Shown: positions 1 to 11,534, counted from the stretch's first letter. The stretch: 64,000 nt of DNA from Podospora pseudocomata (GCF_035222375.1 NC_085888.1:1426001-1490000), one strand, 5' to 3'. Notes: generated from the sequence alone by a model not told the origin. Made by a program: numbers and translations.

Positions 1-441
1 ACCCTCCCTCTTTGCTTCTGAAGACCTGTTGGAGGGACCTGTACAACGGCACACGTGTAGGCGCAAGGGACCAAACAAGTGATGGAAAGTTGTGACACAA
101 TGTGTGTATGATGACAGAGTCGAATAAGAGTTTTTGAACAGGTCGCACATTGTGGTGACTTTCTGACACTTGTCACACTTTAAAGTGGGCACATGTGCCG
201 TGTGGCTCAGTGGGCTATCAAATTAGTCTTTCCATCAAGGGACTCGACATGAAAGCATTGCATACATGTACCCTTTCGACTGACAGGTTTTACCGCCCCT
301 GGGTTGTTCGCTCTTCTCCTCGACAAATTCCACTTCATTTGTGTATTATTTGGGTGTATACCTATCTACCTAGCTACAGCCTTCCAACCCCTATGTGTTA
401 CATGTCACCAAAACCCAACACCGCGACCATTGATTCGGCCG
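1..441. other. Gene-free window start
   Basis: No coding region, RNA gene or repeat could be supported here. It is probably the 3' flank of the reverse-strand gene that follows. Confidence 0.5.
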
Positions 442-1378
442 TCACCCTTCAAGATACCCGATTTCAGTTCCCGCCTCCACCGACGTAGGCTGAGTAGCCA
501 ACTCAGCCGCGTTGCTATGCCCATTAACGCTGTGCACAACGAAAGGGCTTGAGTAAAGCGGTGGTTTGCCAACATCATGAACCATTTCCTCATTCGGAAC
601 GCTGGCGAAATCCGCCTTGCTGTCTCTGCCCCGCCGCTTCAAGACAAATCTTGTCAGAAGAACAGACAAAGTTATCAGCAGCAGGGACCCAAGCCCAACT
701 CCAACGCCGATGCCGACCTTCGCTGTCTGAGGCAGATCGCCGTTGTTGACTGGGGTAGAGGGATCAGACGTCGGGAAGACTGTACTGGATATCGTCGGTT
801 GCGTCAACGTCGAAAATGTCTCTGTTGACGTCGCCGATGTCATCAGGGATGTTTGGGCTACGTCCTCCAAGATAAACGCCCGGCTCCAAAGCGAGCCATT
901 CTCGTAACCGTACTTTTCGATCATGATATCGGCATGGTTACCGGGGGGCGGATCAGTAATAACCAGCACGAAGCGTGGGTTGTTGGCAATGGCTTTGCTG
1001 TCGATATTGTCACCCTCTCCGATGACCCACTGGAGCGTCTGTTGGTTCTGTGCGTCTTCTGAAAGCTGAAAGGTCAAAAGACTTTCTCCTGCCATCATCA
1101 TGGGCTTTTATGAGTGGTAGGTACTCACGAGCTAGAATGCCAATAACATCACCATCCCTCTTCTGCGTCCACTGCCGAACTTCGAGCGTGATTTTCCGGA
1201 GTCCAGCCGCTACCCAGGTGACCTGGATCTTTTGCCCGATGGCATAGTGTTCTTGCAGATCTCGCGAGTCATATGGTGGGTTGGTGAAGCGGTCGGCCCG
1301 TGCAAGCGATGTATATAGTACCCAAAAGATAATAAACGAGACTCCCCGTGGCAAACCAAATGGGATAGCGACGTCCAT
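442..1378 (-). CDS. Single-pass (type I) membrane protein, unknown function
   Basis: Two-exon reverse-strand gene. The ATG at 1378 opens a signal peptide (MDVAIPFGLPRGV, then FIIFWVLYTSLARA). An extracellular domain of about 140 residues follows, with the short stretch GQKIQVTW. Next come a Ser/Thr-rich stalk (TSATSTETFSTLTQ) and one transmembrane helix (VGIGVGVGLGSLLLITLSVL), followed by KRRGR and a cytoplasmic tail of about 60 residues. The donor GTGAGTACC starts at 1128. The acceptor may be at 1059 (70-nt intron, preferred, 288 aa) or at 1089 (40-nt intron, 298 aa); both keep the frame. The architecture matches the many fungal surface glycoproteins with a Ser/Thr stalk, but I recognise no function. 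Confidence 0.75.
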
Positions 1379-2057
1379 CTTGGAGCTACCCAGAAGGAAA
1401 AGGAGCCACCCAGAAGGAAAAAGAGCAAAGAGCGGTAGAACAGATTGTCTGGTGGGACTGGGTTTTATATTGGTTAAATCTGGGTCGATCTTTGGCTCGG
1501 CGCTCAGCAATACACAACAGCATGGCAGTGAAGCTCTTCACAGCCAGACCAGCAGAGAGGAAGAAGATATTGAATGCTGACTTCTATCCCTGTCACGGTC
1601 TAGGCCCCGTATCATCCCGCGAAAAAGGCTCCGAAAAGTATCCAGAAATTGAAGTGGCGCTCCAAAAAAGGAATCAGACCCAATGAACAGGTGATACAAC
1701 GAAGGTAGTCGACCTCCCGATACATCTGTTGTGATACACCGGGATGCAACACGAAGACCGAGTATCAGCAAGATCCCGGGAAACCCCCTGTTCTGTGTCT
1801 ACCTTCAGCTGGTTGCCTTAAATCTCGAGAAAGGGTGGACCACCATCTAATCACGGATTCTGTTTCATATATCGCGTTCGCATTTTCATGAAATTTATTT
1901 GTCGATGACAATCCCTCAATCACTTCCACCAGCTTGGTATAAACAACAAATGATAGGGAATCTGTGAGAACCTTTCAAAATTTCTCCACATTACCCCGTT
2001 CAGCACAATACAGGATGTAGGTATACAAGAAGATCAATAGATGTTATCTCCAGTGGC
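1379..2057. other. Intergenic, nothing recognised
   Basis: Shared 5' flank of the gene at 442-1378 and 3' flank of the gene at 2058-3659. It holds only short, non-conserved reading frames. The 21-nt string GGAGCTACCCAGAAGGAAAA and its near copy at 1381-1420 form a small direct duplication just upstream of the first gene's start. Confidence 0.5.
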
Positions 2058-3659
2058 TCATGGAGAGCGAGCCATGTTGCCCTCCGACATGTTCTTGTCC
2101 ATCATATGGCCCATGGACACATAGCGTGACAGCCAGCTGACCTCACGAGCCTTGTGGCCATTGCAACCCTTGCATCCTTTGCGAGCCTGCTCAAGACCGA
2201 TCATGCCGGCGCTGACACCGTTCTTCTGACCAGCGGTGGCAGCAAGGCCAGTCCAGCTCAAACGCTTGCTACCCTTCTTGGTCTGAGAGGCGGCATAGTA
2301 GTTGGACATGGCAGCAATCTCCCGTTTCTCGGCGCAGTCGCGATCGATCATCATGTTGCTGTCCATGGAGCTAGGAGTGCCCGAGGAAGCACCCATCGAC
2401 ATTTGGGCAGAGAACATCATCATCATGTAGTCCTCCATCATCAGGCCGGAGCACATCATCTGCATGTTCATGGCGTCTTGGCTCATCTTGCCCATAGACA
2501 TAGCCTTCTTGTTGTCCATGATGAAGACGCCGCCGCAGAAACGACCGCTCATGTTTTGGCGCACGCTCTCAAGAACACCCATTTGAGCGAAAGGATCAGT
2601 CGTCATGGCGAAGTGCTCCATGTGAACTCCCTTGCGGTCATTCATCATCATGTCCATTGACTGGTGGTGGGCAGGCTCGCTATCCATGGTGGATTCACCA
2701 CGGGGCATCATGAACTCGCAGGCAGCGGCACCGAAGGAGTAGATCTCGAGCTTGCACATCTTCTCAGCGGGCAGGTCGGAGCAGAGCTGAGCCATGGCCT
2801 GGGAGACGAGGACGGCACTATCGTTGTGGCAAAGGACGACGCAGCGGTGTATAGAGTCGTCGAGGAGAGCAGTGCGCATCTGGGCGTAGAGGTTTCTGCG
2901 GACTTGGCTGGGCATCACCATGCAACGCTGGAGCATCATGAACATCATGTCGAAGGGCATACCCCAGGTGGGCATGCAGATGCACATCATGGGACGGTTA
3001 AACATGCGAGAGAGCATAGGAAGGGCTTGTTGGTGGCAGTGGCGAGAGCTTGTATCGATTAGTTGTGGTCTCTAAACACACCAGGCAAAGAATGAGAGGA
3101 CATACCTCATACCCATCCCGCCCATGAACATCCACTTTTCATTGTCCATCTCCGGGCCCATCATCCAGCCATCAGACTCCATGGCGCACATGTGCATCTG
3201 CTCTTTGCCGTTGAGCATCCAGCACATGCCCATGACCATCAAGGCACAGGTGCACATCCATATGGCGAACATGGCACCAGGCATCATCATCCAGAGCGGG
3301 ACAGCCATAACCATCATGCACATCTCCATGCACGTGAGCATGGTGTGTATCATCATGTCTCCCATGTCGGCCCAGGACATATGCTTGCGCTGGGTGAGCA
3401 TGGCCCAGCACATGTTGGGCATCATTCGCATCATCTGCATTATTTCCTGCCACATCATTGACCACATTGGCTGCTGAGATCGAGGGGTGGTACCGCAGGC
3501 GCCATCGCAAAGTGGTGGGATGTAGGTGACGGGGGTAGCCATCATCGACTTCATGGCGGCGGGCTTCATGTTCTTGTTGGCCATCATGGGCATGATGTTG
3601 GGGCATGAACCCGTTGTTGGTGAAACCACAGGAGATTCAGGTGGCGAGAATCGGCGCAT
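2058..3659 (-). CDS. Methionine/cysteine-rich fungal membrane protein
   Basis: Two exons on the reverse strand: 3659-3106 and 3048-2058. The 57-nt intron has donor GTATGT, branch ACTAATC and acceptor ACAAG, and the frame is exact. The protein is about 514 residues. The start at 3659 (MRRFSPPESPVVSP) is the best guess; the frame stays open upstream to 3809. The first exon carries about 47 Met in 185 residues, plus many Cys and Trp, over predicted hydrophobic segments (WMMMPGAMFAIWMCTCALMV). The second exon opens Met-rich (RPMMCICMPTWGMPFDMMFM) and then turns ordinary: LCHNDSAVLVSQAMAQLCSD, LEIYSFGAAACEFMMP, FCGGVFIM, IDRDCAEKREIAAMSNYYAA, SWLSRYVSMGHMM. The ordinary half resembles a conserved fungal alpha/beta-hydrolase-like membrane family without assigned function. 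Elsewhere that family has Leu, Ile, Val or Ala where this protein has Met (family comparison from memory). Metal binding or sulfur storage is only a guess. Confidence 0.7.
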
Positions 3660-6640
3660 GACCTTAAGGGCGAGTAAAACGAATGTGGTGTAAGGAGCGT
3701 GGTGGTGAGGCAACGAACATGATGGCGCAATCTGTGATGAGCGACTCGTTATAACTTTACGGCAACGCGTCTTGGTGATTTGGCCCACTTGTTTTTTCCT
3801 CCATTCCAAACAGTGAATTCCCTGAGCCGTGCAGCAGTCGCAAGAGAGACGGACAGATAACGACCACCTGGCATTCCAGGGTAGCCATCATCTGGCGGGC
3901 AAGCAACGTTAGCAAAAATGTAGGCAATTTCCAGTCTGCTTGTTCCAAGTTCCTAAGCGTGTTGACTTATCAGTAGTCGCGTACCTTTCCTGAGAAAGAC
4001 GAGGCGCGTCTGGACCCGACAGAGCAGACCAAGCCAAGTAAGGGAGAGAACGCGGGGGTAAAATTGTTCAATAGGTCAAGATAAGTAAAATATGAGCCAA
4101 CTTTAACTGCTCTTGAAACAATGACAGACATTCCGTTCTGCAGAGCTGACATCCTTTTTGATCAGAGTAATAGTGGTCAGACCCCCACGTCGACCACACT
4201 GTCAAAGAAGTTGCATGTTTCCAAAGTCGGTCGTCCCAGAGCCGTTCCTTCCTCTACTTCACAGTCGACAGGTCTCCCTTCTTGCCCAAAGTGACACACA
4301 CGGGACTTGACAACTTCCGAGCCGGAGACACTGACCCAGAGTCTCCACCGACCTCTGGAGGGGTTTTCTTCTGTCAGTCTCCCACCCCTAGGGACATCAT
4401 CCCGCCCTCCCCCTCACGGCGCCTGAACTCATCAAGACGAGTCTTAGAGGCCCGTGCTCGCTCGTCACAGAGGAGTAGGTGATAGCTTCAACCATTACCG
4501 GAAACCGTTCTTGGATTTCACCAGCTAATTACTGAAGTTTGTGAACACCGCGGGGATTTTCTCCCCTTCTGCGCGATCCCATCGAGCAACAGCTCTCCTC
4601 TCTGACACAGCCGACAGGTCACGTATTCTGCTGGGCATCGTCATATATATTCTATCGCCCTCAGTGTTGCCCATGATATCCGCCGCTTGTGCTTAGATGA
4701 TGATGGCACCGTAACATAGCGCTTCTCCGCTCAATTCCGCCTGTCAACGAGACACATTTACAGTGCTGTCGGAAGTGTTTGGCGTAATGCTTCACTTTTA
4801 CCATCGGACGATGCGCTGATCTTCTCTGTTTTGGGACAACTGCAGCAACAACACGGCCTCAGGGCTCGCTAGAGAAGTGTCACCCTCCAGCAGAGCAAAA
4901 GGACACCGACTTGCATGGGAGATGAGAATCTCCGGTGCCACAACATGCCCCATATATGAACCAACTCCTCAGCCGGTATTCTGGCTTCACTTGCCGCCAA
5001 ATCTCCTTCGACATTCTCTTCAGCAGTCTCGCATTCAACGTGAGGTTGGTATCAAATCTCCCGGTCAGCTACCATGAGCCCTCCACTCGCTGGCGACATA
5101 GTCCGAAATGATTTCCGTCGCGACAATGGAGTGGTCCTTCCCGTCCCACAAGCTTGGGCTGGTGTTTTTTTAATTTCGGGACGCCTATATGAATCGATGC
5201 GCACGATCATACCCTGACGATCCATCCTCCCCGCAAGTTGTCACGTTATGTGCCTGTCAATCTGCATGCCGCCCTGGGTAAATCAGCCCCGCGAACGTCA
5301 CATCAGCCACCAACCCTCTCCGTCCCGATCACTTATACGTTCCCGGGGAGAACAGGAGGTCTCTTCCGTAATCATATTGACGTGTCTAGCAGCGCTTCTC
5401 TTTCGTGCAGTCCGGCAGGCTCTCCACCCCTGTGCCCTCCTTTTCCGGCCGGTCGTGGCGAGATCTCTGTGCTATGTCAGTTCGCAGCGGAACGGTGTGG
5501 CTGCTACCCAGGTTTTTCTCGTTGATTTTCATGTTGATCAGGAACAGATATTTCCCGCACAAATGATTTTCTGGTATCCCATGCGACCACCTCTAGCTGT
5601 TGGATTTGTTCAAATCACTTCTATGCTTTATCGGAAAATAAAAATCGACATGGATTGCGGTTGGATCTGGCAGGAGAATCAGGCTTCATAGTCGGAGAAT
5701 GGACCACCTATCCAGATTTCAGCAGCGCTCTTCAGGCTCTAATGTTGTCTCTTGACATCATTGCGTTGCATCACTCAATAACTGAGACCTCGACAGGATG
5801 TAGGTAGAGGGGCCAGGATATTGAGTTCGCTGGTTTTCTCAACGTTCCATCAACGAGACGGTGAAAAGGGGCACCAATGGGAAATTTTCTCTTGTCTCTG
5901 GTCGAACAGGACCTCCCTCTTGGCGGCTGAACACCACATCCGTGGATGTCTGATCATAAGGGCCAGCAGCCGTGGCATGTTTGTCTACCGCGGCATATAG
6001 GAGTCTGCGCATTGGGAAACCTGTTTGCCTCCACTTCATGGCATGGCTTGAGCCAATGGACGCCCGAACAACATAGCATAGTGCCTGATTCTGACTATCT
6101 GGTTACTTTGTGGTGAGTTGGTACCTACTATATGTTCATTTACTGGATTATCTATGATCAGCACGACTCTTTCCTATTCTTGCCAAGTACATGAGCGGGT
6201 GTGCTGAGGCTATCGTGAAGACCAGAGCCATCAGGAGAAGTTCAACCTCGAAGCACGAGCTACTTTATTCTCATGCCAGTTGACATCATCTCTGCCAAAA
6301 GTAGAGACCTCCGAGATGCAACTAGGACCTTGCCACAATCAACATCTCGATCCCTTCACGAAGAAAACTTGGAATAGCGTCGCAAGCAGAAACTGGAGAC
6401 ATCGGCTCTGCTGCCTCGAGATCAGAGACTCTATCGAACATACTGTTTCGATGGAGGTCTCTGTGGAAGAAAACCGCGCGATCAAGTCCGACGACGACGA
6501 TAAATAGAGGCTTCATCTCCTCGTTTTGGACACCATTCTTCTCACCAGCAGTAGCAAGCACCAGCAGCACCAGCCTCTCTCCTGATCTCACCAACCAGCC
6601 AAACTTGATCTTTCCCAAAGACCCAAACCAAACACGAAAA
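3660..6640. other. About 3 kb without a recognisable gene
   Basis: I checked both strands and found only short frames with no family pattern or plausible splicing. The last 400 bases or so before 6641 are probably the promoter and leader of the secreted-protein gene, including a CT- and CA-rich stretch just before the ATG. Confidence 0.5.
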
Positions 6641-7387
6641 ATGAAGACCGCCATCTTTTCCCTCCTTGCCCTGGCCACCTCGGCTCTCGCCGGGCCCATC
6701 GTGACGGAGAGCCAGCTCTCTCCCCGCCAGCTCGAGAGCCAGGCTGATCAGCTCGACACTCTGCTTGCTCTTGTGCAGACTCATACCGGCAACATTAGTA
6801 CGCCACGCCTTTCCCCTTCACATTCCACCCCTTGCTGACATTGACCACTTCACCAGACTCCACCACCGCCGCGGTCCAAGACAACCCCTCCGTCGACCAG
6901 CAAAACGCCGCCGCCGCCGCCCTCGCCCCCGACTTCAACGCCATCACCAGCGCTCTCACCTCGGCCACCACCCTCCTTGCCAAGCGCGCATGGGAGGACA
7001 CTGTTATCTTTGCCCGCACCGGCGGCGATGATAAGGATGGTGGCCACGGCGGCGGCAAGGACGGCCCGAATAAGTCCTGCGCTAAAGAGTGTCTCCTTGT
7101 CAAGATTGAGCTCTTGGTTTGGGAGATTGCTTGCACGATCAAGTTGGTGATTATCAAGCTTGGGTTGGGTAAGCTTTCCCAGCTAGACCAGGAGAGGGGG
7201 GGAAGTGATGCTAACAAGGGAAATAGCTTGCGTCCTCCAGATTCTGACTCCGTTGTTGTTGGCTCTTGTTGGGTTGATCAAGGCTCTTGATAAGGTTGTG
7301 CTGGGGTTGGTGATTGTGGTTAAGGCGCTGCTGCACACTATTTTGGGGACTGTGGCTGGGGCTTTGTTGGCGCTTATTATCTGGTAA
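6641..7387 (+). CDS. Small secreted protein with very hydrophobic C-terminus
   Basis: Three exons (6641-6797, 6857-7168, 7227-7387) give 209 residues. Both introns are about 58 nt, phase 1, with CTGAC and CTAAC branch sites. Residues 1-17 (MKTAIFSLLALATSALA) are a classic signal peptide. An Ala/Asp/Thr-rich middle contains QQNAAAAALAPDFNAITSAL and a Gly/Asp/His/Lys stretch (GGDDKDGGHGGGKDG). Two Cys follow in KSCAKECLLV, and another two in the next hydrophobic run. The last 60 residues are almost continuously aliphatic (LTPLLLALVGLIKALDKVVL, then GTVAGALLALIIW). Either a secreted hydrophobic coat or interface protein, or a membrane-inserted one, would fit. I do not recognise the family. It stands alone between gene-poor stretches. 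Confidence 0.75.
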
Positions 7388-7954
7388 GGTGGTGCCAGAA
7401 GCTTGTGGCTGGAAGAGAGAGGTTGCTATGATGGGGTTGAAAAGTGCGGTGGATAATATGTAATACACGCTTTGCTGGTGGAAATCGAAGGGGACGGCTT
7501 GGGGTCTGGTCGGGGATGGGGGGTCGCTTTGCAGAGTTGATGATGCTGGGTGTCATATCTGTCGTTTACGCTTCGCTTCGTTGTTGTTGGGTTCTTGCTA
7601 GCTACATTATTGCAGTAGTTTACTGTCGTTAATCTCAGTCTTCTCTAATCTTGGCAGCTCGACCTGCTACAGTGACCGTGGTTGGCGATATGCCTACCTA
7701 GTATGGAAAGGCTATGGATCCATAGTCCACTCAGGTAGGAAACAGGGAAGCACCAAGGACTTGGTTGATCAGGAAACGCCCAGTACGTGTTGAGATTTGA
7801 GTAGCCACTGGCCAGCATGCCCACAGCCGTCGTCATGCCGGTCATCACCCGGCAACACCTGTCGAGGAGTAACCCCGTGATGGCAAGACAATGGGCCTAT
7901 ATATACCCCAAGTCTGCTCCAAGCTACCAGCGAAGTAGCTAACGTAGCTGGATT

Positions 7955-8090
7955 CATTGATTTGGTAGCTCAGTGATCAGTATCTGAATCCACACTGGCT
8001 GACCATCAGTATGAAAGTCCGGAGACCACCACTAGAGCTCTTCGCTTTAGGTAGTGGGTTCGATCCTTTTATAACTACTTTTTTCCTTTT
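7955..8090 (+). repeat. tRNA/SINE-like element with A-box and B-box
   Basis: An A-box-like string, TGGTAGCTCAGTG, lies at 7963-7975 and a B-box-like string, GGGTTCGATCC, at 8056-8066. A run of T (8079-8084), a possible pol III stop, follows. The spacing of about 80 nt is long, and the acceptor and T-stems do not pair well, so this is not a working tRNA. A decayed tRNA-derived SINE is the likelier reading. Confidence 0.35.
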
Positions 8091-8140
8091 CTTTCGACTT
8101 TTTTTTATATCAACACTTGCACAATTTTCCCAACAGTGAG

Positions 8141-8441
<301 letters not shown>

Positions 8442-8499
8442 TACAAGAGAGAGAAATGTGATTAAATACATATCATTCATTACCTGTCCAACCACTTAC

Positions 8500-8590
8500 G
8501 TACAAGAAAAAAAAACGCCTGGGTTCAACCTGCGACCACACCGCACTGGGTATTACCTCTCTTCGCCGTCATCGTCGTTGTTCACGATCG
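8500..8590 (-). repeat. Second tRNA/SINE-like end, facing the first
   Basis: Read on the reverse strand, GTGGTCGCAGGTTGAACCC resembles the 3' half of a tRNA, with a degenerate B-box at 8530-8521. A run of nine T on that strand (A run at 8507-8515) follows. No A-box was found. It converges on the CAA/CAT tract from the other side. Confidence 0.25.
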
Positions 8591-8668
8591 ACATACATCT
8601 CGCCAAATTGCAAGTTTTGCATGCTTTCCCTCTGCCCATTCTCCCCGTTCAAGTTACTATCCTCCCCA

Positions 8669-9532
8669 TCACCCCTCAACCATAAACTTAGGCCCACTAA
8701 CCACCACCGCCACAGCCCCCAAGTTCATCTCGGGGCTCATCTCCGGTAAATACCCCTTCAACCAGCAATTTCCTCCCACCTTGGGTAATATCGTCGTCAG
8801 GTTTGCACTAAACCCCACCCCAACACACGTGTTGTTCCGTGCTATGTTATTGTAGATCGCGCAAGCCTTTATGCAGTCTTCAAAGGTGTAGCTTGTCATC
8901 CCTGTCAAATCCACGCCTACTCCCTTGAAGTCCATCATGCAGTTCACGTCGAACGACCAGCTGTTTGTGCCCAGGGTGATGATCTGCCGAGAGAGGGCTA
9001 TGCGGCCGCAGTCGAAATCCAGAAGGCCGAGGCGGGGGACGGTGATGGCTTCGGGGCCGGTGGTTTGGGTTGGGGAGGGAGGAGAGGTGATGGTTACTGT
9101 TGTGGGGAGGGGACAGAGGGAAGATTCACTGTGGTTGGTGGTTAGTGGCTCGTTAATAGGAGAGGAAGGCTGGGGGAAGAGGTACCTCCGTGCGTTGGCC
9201 ACTGCTGTTGTCCCTGCTACTCCGCCGACGATTATGGCGATGAGAATCACCACCGCTAGTGCTACACTCAGGAAGAAGGTTGGTCGACGAAAGCCCCATA
9301 TTGTTGGTCCGGCGTTGTTGTCCTTGTCTCTCCCTCCTTTGGTGGTGAATTCGCTGATGCCTTCCTCTTTGTTTCTCGCTGATGTCGTTGAGAACTCGTA
9401 CATCCCCAAGGGGCTCTTTGGCGGCCATTTCCTCGGACTCCAAGGGCCGGGGGATTGAATTCTGAGTTGGTTCCGGCGGAAGATGTGAGAGAGGGACTTG
9501 ACCGGTGGCCCGACTGCTTCTGGGGCGTCCAT
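8669..9532 (-). CDS. Membrane protein with Apple/PAN-like extracellular domain
   Basis: Continuous 287-residue frame from the ATG at 9532. Residues 1-85 are cytoplasmic and rich in Pro, Ser and Lys. One transmembrane helix follows (FFLSVALAVVILIAIIVGGV), then a Pro/Thr-rich linker (TITSPPSPTQTTGPEA). The C-terminal domain has the Cys spacing of fungal Apple/PAN-like modules (NCMMDF, FEDCIKACAIYNN, NTCVGVGF, GNCWLKGYLPE). Such domains usually bind carbohydrate or protein; that role is inferred here. A 57-nt stretch (9185-9129) has intron-like ends (GTACCT, a CACTAACC branch, CCACAG) and is a multiple of three without stops. It may therefore be a spliced intron, giving 268 residues. Confidence 0.7.
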   Translation of the reverse strand: MDAPEAVGPPVKSLSHIFRRNQLRIQSPGPWSPRKWPPKSPLGMYEFSTTSARNKEEGISEFTTKGGRDKDNNAGPTIWGFRRPTFFLSVALAVVILIAIIVGGVAGTTAVANARRYLFPQPSSPINEPLTTNHSESSLCPLPTTVTITSPPSPTQTTGPEAITVPRLGLLDFDCGRIALSRQIITLGTNSWSFDVNCMMDFKGVGVDLTGMTSYTFEDCIKACAIYNNIARNNTCVGVGFSANLTTILPKVGGNCWLKGYLPEMSPEMNLGAVAVVVSGPKFMVEG

Positions 9533-10730
9533 ATTGTGTGTGAGTAATTAAGTGAATAATAAGATAGCCTTATGTTGTCGCCGGCCAGGGCGTTGTGTTG
9601 TCAAGTTGCGCGCGTGAGATGGTCACCAAATCATACGGTGTGGTGTCATGATCGAACGAGTGTGTGGGTAGAAGGAGAGAGCAAAATGAAAAACATCTCC
9701 CGTCCACATCATCCCTGGGGGGAGGTGGTGCTCGGGTAGTGTATGAATGAACTCAAAACCAGAGAGATACTCTATCAGGGGTGGGGTTTGAAAATGCCGT
9801 CTGCATTTTGTCGCGCGTGTCTCCTCTCGGGCTTCGAATGACACAGGCACACAGCATTGGGTGTGACCTGTGCCGTCCCCCAAAATCGGAACAGGAAACC
9901 CCTCAATCCTTCCAATCGTGAAATTTAAGCTTGTTGTTTTAGTGTTGTGCAGGGGGGTACGGCACGGGTGAGACTGTCACAGAAAACGGGGTTGATGTTG
10001 CATAACGAGCCGCAGATCTTTGTGTTTGATATTCCAATCACCCACAGACCCGGTCAATAAGCAAGCTCGAACCAGCGACAAGAGACGGGGTTTCTGAAAG
10101 TCCAGTTGCCGTCAACCCGGGAAGTGGATTAATGAGGAATATTGAATCCGGGAATTTGCTACTGGCTGTCCCGACGGGCAGTCCTATGTGAAAGTCATCA
10201 CACCCTTGTCAACCATAGTCCCAGCTAGGTATGTACTTATGTAATCCCAACTTTATACATCAGTGATCACAGCTCTGTATAATTGCCATTACAGCTTCAA
10301 AGACAAGTTGATCAAGTGATTATGGTGCTGTTGGGCGTGCCAGAAAGGTGGCAACAGGCCGACACTGTTGAGCAAGTGGGCGGCGGCTGCTGAGTACTCC
10401 AAGGCACGTGCAAGGAGCAGAAGAATTAGCCCTGAATAAGATATTGGATGGCAACAACGACCGACTTTCTAATGAGCAGTTGCGGCTGAAATTGTGGGGA
10501 TCAGGGTAGCATATCGCTCATCTGCGGAGCTGGCAGAGAAAGAGAGGTTCCCAGCTCCTTTATCTAGAGCCATTCACTTGCTCCGCCTGAGGATTCACCG
10601 AAATTTCTGATCTTTCCCACACTAACCGGCTGTTCTAAGCATCTATCAGAAGCCTGCCAAACGCTTTTCAAAGCTCCCACCGCAGCTTGAACCAAACAAC
10701 CCACGCATGCTCCAAGCCAAGACCGACAAG
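9533..10730. other. Divergent intergenic region
   Basis: Shared upstream region of the reverse-strand Apple-domain gene and the forward-strand secreted-protein gene. No gene, RNA or repeat is supported. Confidence 0.5.
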
Positions 10731-11534
10731 ATGTTGTCCATTCCCGCCATGCTCGCCAGTCTACTGACCTTCACCTGCGTATGATCTACCCCCTCAACAA
10801 CCTTACCTCTCAACGGAGAAGCCACTAATACAATCCCACAGACCATCTACGGCTCCCCCGTCTTCTGGCCTTTCCCCTCCCATCAACAACAGCAGCAGCA
10901 ACAGCAGCGCCGGCGGCTTCTCGGGCTACTAGATCGTTCCCATCCAGTGGGACCTCCCCCATTGACCCCTCCGCCCCCGATATCAGCACCAGAGTCACCG
11001 TCACCAGAACAGTCCAGGACGCCATCGCCCAGATGGAAGCCTCCCACCCTGGCTGGAACACCAGCTTTCACGCACAGCTCGTTGGCATGGGTATCACCAC
11101 ATCGCCCAAGGCCTCCGTCTTGACCGACGAGCCGGAGAGCTACGGATGCCTAACCGATAGAGTTTCCTTGACCTGGTCAAGGGAGATTGCCCAAGGCATT
11201 GATTACCTCCGACGGGTGTCGGGGATGGCAAAGAGCGGGCCCGGACCGGGCAACTGCGGGAGGGTGAGCTGCAATTGGAATGCGGCTATTTGGTTTTGCA
11301 ACGATGTAAGTCGTTCGTCCTCACTGATAACTTGGGAGCGTTTGGTCTTTGTGACGGTGGCTGACAAATCTATAATCTTTGTAGAACAAGTACGAGAAAG
11401 AGGTTGAGTGGAACTCGATTGCAGATGGAGCGGAGTGGGTGCTGGATAGATGCACGGTAAAGCAGCAGTGGGTGGCTGGTGTGTCGACGTATACGGATGG
11501 ATGGAACGTACGGGTTAGATCCGACGTGTGTTAA
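10731..11534 (+). CDS. Secreted Cys-containing protein, reading frame disturbed in a CAG tract
   Basis: Exon 1 (10731-10790) encodes a signal peptide (MLSIPAMLASLLTFTC) and ends at a GTATGA donor. After the CACAG acceptor at about 10842 comes TIYGSPVFWPFP and a (CAA/CAG) tract. The well-conserved-looking remainder (DPSAPDISTRVTVTRTVQDA, PGWNTSFHAQLVGMGITT, IDYLRRVSGM, GPGPGNCGRVSCNWNAAIWF) lies in a different frame from the signal peptide. A 79-nt intron (11306-11384) joins it to NKYEKEVEWNSIADGAEWVL and the end WNVRVRSDVC. The C-terminal half resembles small secreted fungal proteins with a GNCGRVSC core and no known function. Slippage in the CAG tract, a missed intron or an assembly error would each explain the frame change. 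Confidence 0.6.

Noticed and set aside
10020-10100. Possible reverse-strand tRNA around GGTTCGAGC
   Set aside because: Only the B-box-like string is present; there is no A-box at a suitable distance and no acceptor-stem pairing.
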